From Herbaspirillum sp. alder98 (GTDB taxonomy: Bacteria > Pseudomonadota > Gammaproteobacteria > Burkholderiales > Burkholderiaceae_D), in contig NZ_JAIUCY010000016.1 of the NCBI RefSeq assembly GCF_020179755.1, forward strand, positions 1 to 64,000: a stretch of DNA of 64,000 nucleotides. Direction: 5' to 3'. Positions 62,155 to 64,000 of the stretch are shown here, in pieces; the stretch's first letter is position 1, and the number at the start of each line of letters is the position of its first letter. The notes beneath the pieces are model-generated. The model ran no database searches. It saw nothing but the letters and a program-made list of their open reading frames with translations, and was not told the DNA's origin. The position numbers and the translations under genes are program-made.

Positions 62155-62907
62155 TTAAGCTGGCCCCTGCGCGGACGGCAAACGCGTGCTGCCTGCCAAT
62201 TCCGACATTCCCCATAATCCCAATGGGCGCGGATCCAGCAGCCGCGCCGCCTGGGCGGCATCGATGCCCGGCGCCCACGGCAAGACACCCAGCAGCGGCG
62301 CATCGATGCGCTGCCTGAGACTGTCGATCATCGCCCCGGCGACAGGCTCATGCGGATCGATGCGGTTGGCGACCCAACCCGCCAGCGGGAGCGATCTGGC
62401 CCGGATCGCCTGCTGGGTCAACAGCGCATGATTGATGCACCCCAGCCTTATTCCCACCACCAGGATCATCGGCAAACCCAGCCTGGCGGCGAGACTGTCG
62501 CTGTTGCTGGCATCGTCCAGCGGCACCATGAAGCCACCGGCGCCCTCGACCACCACCATCTGCGAGCGGGCGGCAATCGCACGGTAGCAAGCTGCTATGT
62601 GGCCGATGTCGATGGTCACGCCCTCTTCGGCCGCAGCGATGTGCGGCGCCGTGGCACGCCTGAAAAGATAAGGGTTCACCAGCGCCGGCGGCAGATCGAC
62701 ATTGGCCACCGCGCGCAGTGCCTGGGCGTCTTCATTGCACCATCGCTGGCCGTCATGAAAGGCGCCGGAAGCCACCGGCTTCATGCCGGCCGTGCGCAAT
62801 CCGTTCTGCACGAACAGGCTGACCAGCGCCGACGCCACCAGGGTCTTGCCCACGCCGGTGTCGGTGCCGGTGACGAACAGGCCGCGCGCCGATGCAGTCT
62901 CGCTCAT
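62155..62907 (-). CDS. bioD: Dethiobiotin synthetase
   Basis: About 250 residues. VTGTDTGVGKTLVASALV is the P-loop, MKPVASG binds the diaminopelargonate, and VVEGAGGFMVPL is the conserved catalytic block. It makes dethiobiotin from 7,8-diaminopelargonic acid, ATP and CO2. Its start overlaps the bioA stop as ATGA. Confidence 0.95.
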   Translation of the reverse strand: MSETASARGLFVTGTDTGVGKTLVASALVSLFVQNGLRTAGMKPVASGAFHDGQRWCNEDAQALRAVANVDLPPALVNPYLFRRATAPHIAAAEEGVTIDIGHIAACYRAIAARSQMVVVEGAGGFMVPLDDASNSDSLAARLGLPMILVVGIRLGCINHALLTQQAIRARSLPLAGWVANRIDPHEPVAGAMIDSLRQRIDAPLLGVLPWAPGIDAAQAARLLDPRPLGLWGMSELAGSTRLPSAQGPA

Positions 62908-64000
62908 GCGCCCGCCATCACCGCGTCGAACACCTGATGCACGCGCTGCCCCAGCCATTGCGCCTGTTCGTCATCCAGGATGTAGGGCGGCATCAGGTAA
63001 AGCGTGTTGCCGATCGGACGCATCAACAGCTCGCAGCGCGCAGCCTCGCTGGCGAACCGGCGCGAAAAGCTGGCGGCGGCGGCCGGGTCGCCGATGCGCG
63101 CGTCGCAGGCCCAGATCATGCCGGTACGCCGGTAATGGACGAGTCGCGGATCCTGCGCCAGCGGCTGCAGCGCGGTCTCCATGGTTTGCGCCCAGCGGCG
63201 ATTGCGTTCCAGCACCTGCTCGTCCTCGAAGATCGCCAGCGTTTCCAGCGCAGCACGACAGGCCAGCGGATTACCGGTATAGGAGTGCGAATGCAGGAAG
63301 CCGCGCTGCGCATCGTCGTCATAGAAGGCCTGGTAGATGTGCTCCTGCGCCATCACCAGCGAGAGCGGCAGGTAGCCGCCGCTGATGCCCTTGGACAGGC
63401 ACAGCAGGTCGGGCCAGACGCCGGACTGCTCGCAAGCGAAAAAGCTGCCGCTGCGCCCGCACCCGACCGCGATTTCGTCGGCGATCAAATGCGCGCCATA
63501 GGTGTCGCACAACGCGCGCACGCCAGCGACATACGTGGCGTCATGCATGGCCATGCCGTTGGCGCATTGCACCAGCGGCTCGACGATGACGGCGGCAATA
63601 TGGCCGTGGCGGCGCTGCAGCAACTGCTCCAGTTGCGCCAGCGCTGCCGCGGCCACGTCGGCGCCGCTTTCGCCCGGCCGTGCCTGTCGCGCGTCGGGTG
63701 AGGCCGCGACATGGGCTGGCCGCAGCAGGGTCTCGTAGGGCGCGCGGAACAATGCGGTGTCGGTCACGCCCAGCGCGCCCAGGGTCTCGCCGTGATAGCC
63801 GCCGGCCACGCAGATGAACTCGGTCTTGTCGGCATGACCGGTATTGCGCCAGGCGTGCACGCTCATCTTCAATGCGATCTCCACCGCCGATGCGCCGTCG
63901 GAGGCATAGAAGCAGCGTCCCAGCATGTGGCCGGTCAGTGCCGAGAGCTTTTCCGACAGCGCCACCACCGGCTCATGCGTGAAGCCGGCCAGCATCGCAT
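62904..64000 (-). CDS. bioA: Adenosylmethionine-8-amino-7-oxononanoate aminotransferase, 5' part outside window
   Basis: About 365 C-terminal residues of a roughly 430-residue enzyme; the start is beyond the right edge. The PLP Lys lies in LSKGISGGYLPLSLV, with FICVAGGYHGETLGALGV, VIVEPLVQCANGMAMH and DEIAVGCGRSGSFFA around it. It converts KAPA to DAPA in biotin synthesis, using SAM as amino donor. It overlaps bioD by ATGA. Confidence 0.95.
   Translation of the reverse strand, partial: AMLAGFTHEPVVALSEKLSALTGHMLGRCFYASDGASAVEIALKMSVHAWRNTGHADKTEFICVAGGYHGETLGALGVTDTALFRAPYETLLRPAHVAASPDARQARPGESGADVAAAALAQLEQLLQRRHGHIAAVIVEPLVQCANGMAMHDATYVAGVRALCDTYGAHLIADEIAVGCGRSGSFFACEQSGVWPDLLCLSKGISGGYLPLSLVMAQEHIYQAFYDDDAQRGFLHSHSYTGNPLACRAALETLAIFEDEQVLERNRRWAQTMETALQPLAQDPRLVHYRRTGMIWACDARIGDPAAAASFSRRFASEAARCELLMRPIGNTLYLMPPYILDDEQAQWLGQRVHQVFDAVMAGA

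Overview
The window is typical chromosome of a high-GC betaproteobacterium in the Burkholderiales. It is most likely Oxalobacteraceae and Herbaspirillum-like. Support: a phasin gene flanked by sites that fit the PhaR operator I remember from Herbaspirillum, the betaproteobacterial families DUF2863 and DUF3717, the dat-ybeD-lipB-lipA gene order, and GC-rich codon use throughout. The genus is an inference; there is no rRNA or marker gene to settle it. Coding density is high. I saw no insertion sequence, phage, integron, tRNA or CRISPR.

Layout. 1-621: AT-rich non-coding flank ending in a strong terminator. 622-5877 (minus): M20 peptidase, then a GlrK/QseG/GlrR-type two-component system, then a BON-domain periplasmic protein gene with a near-perfect sigma-54 promoter. 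6106-11765: MFS exporter, HD-GYP phosphodiesterase, a folE-BLUF gene pair, an orphan flgH and a lipoprotein. 11905-12511: palindromic repeats and a GIY-YIG protein. 12518-19097: dadA plus an SDR, and an amino-acid ABC transporter with an Lrp regulator whose locus is split by an orphan fimbrial adhesin. 19405-21598: a lysine/2-oxoadipate catabolic pair. 21738-28436: DUF2863 protein, EamA transporter, second repeat locus, tandem tautomerases, a double-domain racemase and a chemoreceptor.

28679-41113 (minus) is the largest unit. It is a ten-gene organosulfur or oligopeptide-type uptake and oxidation operon: two SfnB-like acyl-CoA dehydrogenase homologues, two tandem solute-binding proteins, DppB/DppC permeases, an AhpD-like protein, an LLM flavin monooxygenase, a double ATPase and an NlpA-type binding protein. 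A divergent MFS gene follows.

42579-45051 carries small proteins, a patatin-like lipase and the phasin, all probably linked to polyhydroxybutyrate granules. 45140-50532: a COG2509 flavoprotein, an MnmC with a decayed methyltransferase half, and a GntR/AEC-transporter pair. 50488-55037: two c-di-GMP enzymes. 55161-64000 (minus): cofactor genes, with a COG0523 metallochaperone, ribA (riboflavin), lipA/lipB (lipoate), dat, an SbmA/YddA-type ABC transporter, bioD and a truncated bioA (biotin).

The most interesting points are the sigma-54 promoter beside its likely activator, the folE-BLUF coupling, the tautomerase pair with one Pro1-less member, the racemase fusion with one dead-looking half, the mosaic palindromic repeats that swap stems inside constant flanks, and the sulfur-scavenging operon.
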